This document shows positions 62,510 to 64,000 of a stretch of 64,000 nucleotides of DNA, piece by piece. Within the stretch, counting starts at the first letter, position 1. Each line of letters opens with the position of its first letter. Source of the stretch: Marinoscillum pacificum (lineage in GTDB: Bacteria; Bacteroidota; Bacteroidia; Cytophagales; Cyclobacteriaceae). The notes beneath the pieces were generated by a model. The model was not told the DNA's origin, did not search any database, and was given only the letters and a program-made list of their open reading frames with translations. The translations under genes were made by a program, and so were the position numbers. The DNA lies in NCBI RefSeq assembly GCF_024714495.1, contig NZ_JAMZMJ010000006.1, positions 186,001-250,000 of the forward strand. Reading direction: 5' to 3'.

Positions 62510-63670
62510 GTGAAAACTATTGCACTCAAACCAGGAAAGGAAAGATCATTGGAGCGCAGACACCCATGGGTGTTTAGTGGGGCATTGAACTTACAGGAAA
62601 ATATTGCGGATGGAGAGTTGGTTCGAGTAACCAATAAGAAAGGTCGGTTCCTTGGAATTGGCCATTTTCAAAATGCTTCCATTGCGGTTCGAATCATCTC
62701 ATTTGAAGATCGCGCAATAGATCACCAGTTTTGGGTGGATGCCATTTCTGATGCAAGGGAAACACGTTCACGGTTGAGTTTGCCCAATGAGTCAACGGAC
62801 ATTTATCGATTGGTTCATGGCGAAGGAGATCAGTTAACAGGACTGATCATCGATGTTTATGGTGACACAGCAGTGATCCAGCCACACAGTCAAGGTATGT
62901 ATTTGCAAGCGAAGGATATTTGCTCGGCACTGAAAGAAGTGCTGGATGAATCTTTGAAAACCTGCATTTTGAAACACCCCAGTCATGTAAAGGACGATTC
63001 TGCCGAAGTACTTTTCGGTGAATCCAAAGAGATCTATCTAGCCAAAGAATGGGGAGTAACTTTCCAGTTGGATCTACTATATGGTCAGAAAACGGGCTTT
63101 TTTGTGGATCAGCGAGAAAACCGAAAACGACTCGGTGAATATAGTAAGGGCAAAAAAGTGCTTAATACATTCTGTTACAACGGTGGTTTTAGTCTGTGCG
63201 CCTTGAATGCAGGAGCGGAGAAAGTGGTGTCTATCGATGTGTCCAAATCAGCTATTGAGCAGACAAAAGAGAACCTGAAAATCAATGGCTATGATCCAGA
63301 AACACATGAGTGCATTGCCATGGATACGTTTGATTACATGCAGCAAAACGAGCAGGATTTTGATGTAATCGTATTGGATCCGCCGGCTTTTGCCAAGCAC
63401 ATGAGTGCCAGACACAACGCACTAAAGGGCTACACACGATTGAATGCTATGGCACTTCGCCAGATCAAACCTGGTGGGATACTTTTCACCTTTAGTTGCT
63501 CGCAAGTTGTAGACAAGACCTTGTTTTACAATGCGATCGTTGCGGCGGCCATTCAAGCTGGGCGAACCGTCAAGGTCTTGGAGCGTTTATCACAACCAGG
63601 AGATCATCCTGTCAGTATTTTCCATCCTGAAGGAGAGTACCTGAAAGGGTTGATTTTGGAGGTTTGGTAA
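62510..63670 (+). CDS. Class I SAM-dependent rRNA methyltransferase, RlmI family
   Basis: 386 residues with a GTG start at 62510. An N-terminal PUA domain begins L-K-P-G-K-E-R-S-L-E-R-R-H-P-W-V-F-S-G. An E-G-D-Q-L-T-G-L-I-I-D segment follows. The methyltransferase has motif I V-L-N-T-F-C-Y-N-G-G-F-S and catalytic-site V-I-L-D-P-P-A-F-A-K plus a Cys in T-F-S-C-S. It makes m5C in 23S rRNA, as RlmI does at 1962 in E. coli. Confidence 0.92.
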   Translation: MKTIALKPGKERSLERRHPWVFSGALNLQENIADGELVRVTNKKGRFLGIGHFQNASIAVRIISFEDRAIDHQFWVDAISDARETRSRLSLPNESTDIYRLVHGEGDQLTGLIIDVYGDTAVIQPHSQGMYLQAKDICSALKEVLDESLKTCILKHPSHVKDDSAEVLFGESKEIYLAKEWGVTFQLDLLYGQKTGFFVDQRENRKRLGEYSKGKKVLNTFCYNGGFSLCALNAGAEKVVSIDVSKSAIEQTKENLKINGYDPETHECIAMDTFDYMQQNEQDFDVIVLDPPAFAKHMSARHNALKGYTRLNAMALRQIKPGGILFTFSCSQVVDKTLFYNAIVAAAIQAGRTVKVLERLSQPGDHPVSIFHPEGEYLKGLILEVW

Positions 63671-63674
63671 ACAT

Positions 63675-63959
63675 TTACTCTTCCAATAAAGTCTTAGCGT
63701 TTTCAAGCATAAACCGGTCCGGGTTATGAGGATCTATTGATAAGCCCCATTTTTCCAATACCGGAGCTTCAAGACTTTTCTGTCTGTACTCGTCAGGCGT
63801 CATGATTGGAATGCTGTAAATGATGGGATAATATCTTTGGCAACTAGGGCAGGTCATCAGCCCTTCGATGATTTCATCATTTTCTTCTGTGAGTATAGTC
63901 ACTTCCAAATCTCCCTTGTCAAAAGGGCAACACATTTTTTCTAATAATGCTTTTCTCAT
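63675..63959 (-). CDS. Trm112 family protein
   Basis: 94 residues from the ATG at 63959; a TTG at 63992 would add 11 residues. Zinc-type Cys pairs occur in K-M-C-C-P-F-D-K and M-T-C-P-S-C-Q-R-Y-Y-P, and the conserved I-P-I-M follows. Such proteins activate methyltransferases; the extra C-terminal ~30 residues (P-H-N-P-D-R-F) differ from the short bacterial form. It ends 4 bases from the convergent RlmI gene. Confidence 0.75.
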   Translation of the reverse strand: MRKALLEKMCCPFDKGDLEVTILTEENDEIIEGLMTCPSCQRYYPIIYSIPIMTPDEYRQKSLEAPVLEKWGLSIDPHNPDRFMLENAKTLLEE

Positions 63960-64000
63960 ATCGATGGTTTTAGTGTTTTTAGTTTTGCGCAATAGGTCTT

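Overview
The window looks like a chromosomal segment of a gliding, probably marine member of the Bacteroidota, most likely order Cytophagales. This rests on GldB, GldD and GldE, the gene order mutY-ssb-gldE-gldD-recG, many short-signal lipoproteins, DUF6702, DUF4197, DUF2911 and DUF6503-like families, a PorE-like OmpA protein, -7 promoter elements of the form TAnnTTTG, and a moderate to low G+C content. The genus is inference only. I saw no rRNA, tRNA, CRISPR array, prophage, insertion sequence or transposase.

Layout. 1-1643: 3'-cut zinc metalloprotease lipoprotein. 1848-8058: an accessory block of co-directional small genes (2H phosphoesterase, HEPN protein, lipoprotein, DUF4304, S41 peptidase, NADAR, two membrane proteins). 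Its intergenic spaces carry five related copies of an ~80-bp repeat and one 21-bp tandem array; this is the most unusual part of the window. 8139-13582: 7-TM protein and DUF6702 on the minus strand, then a small protein, HupE/UreJ-like transporter, M1 aminopeptidase and lipoprotein on the plus strand. 13579-18427: potassium channel with RCK domain, LolA-like, DUF427, LiaF-like, Hsp20-like and unknown genes. 18508-24164: minus-strand operon mutY-ssb-gldE-gldD-recG. 24254-27031: divergent plus-strand operon HU-TPR-COX24-like-rng. 27103-36466: porin-like protein, gldB, glycosyltransferase, vWA protein, lipoproteins, DUF2911, cupin, a DUF559 gene enclosed in G/C-tract repeats, endonuclease III, and an ECF sigma factor with a small partner.

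36846-45360: GH51 arabinofuranosidase, an inverted-repeat element, uvrA, a class V aminotransferase, tpiA-prmA. 45389-57831: a 1626-residue exported protein, M20 dipeptidase, DsbD, M23 peptidase and two OmpA-family proteins, all on the plus strand and all concerned with the envelope. 57832-63959: transglutaminase-like protein, aldehyde dehydrogenase, lipoprotein, iron-sulfur photolyase, second DUF559 gene, RlmI-type methyltransferase and Trm112-like protein.

Themes. DNA repair is heavily represented (MutY, RecG, SSB, Nth, UvrA, photolyase). Envelope biogenesis and motility form the second theme (Gld proteins, OmpA/PorE-like, M23, DsbD, the giant exported protein). Genes are packed tightly: seven convergent pairs overlap, abut or lie within 4 bp, three of them sharing a palindromic TTAA or CTAG stop.
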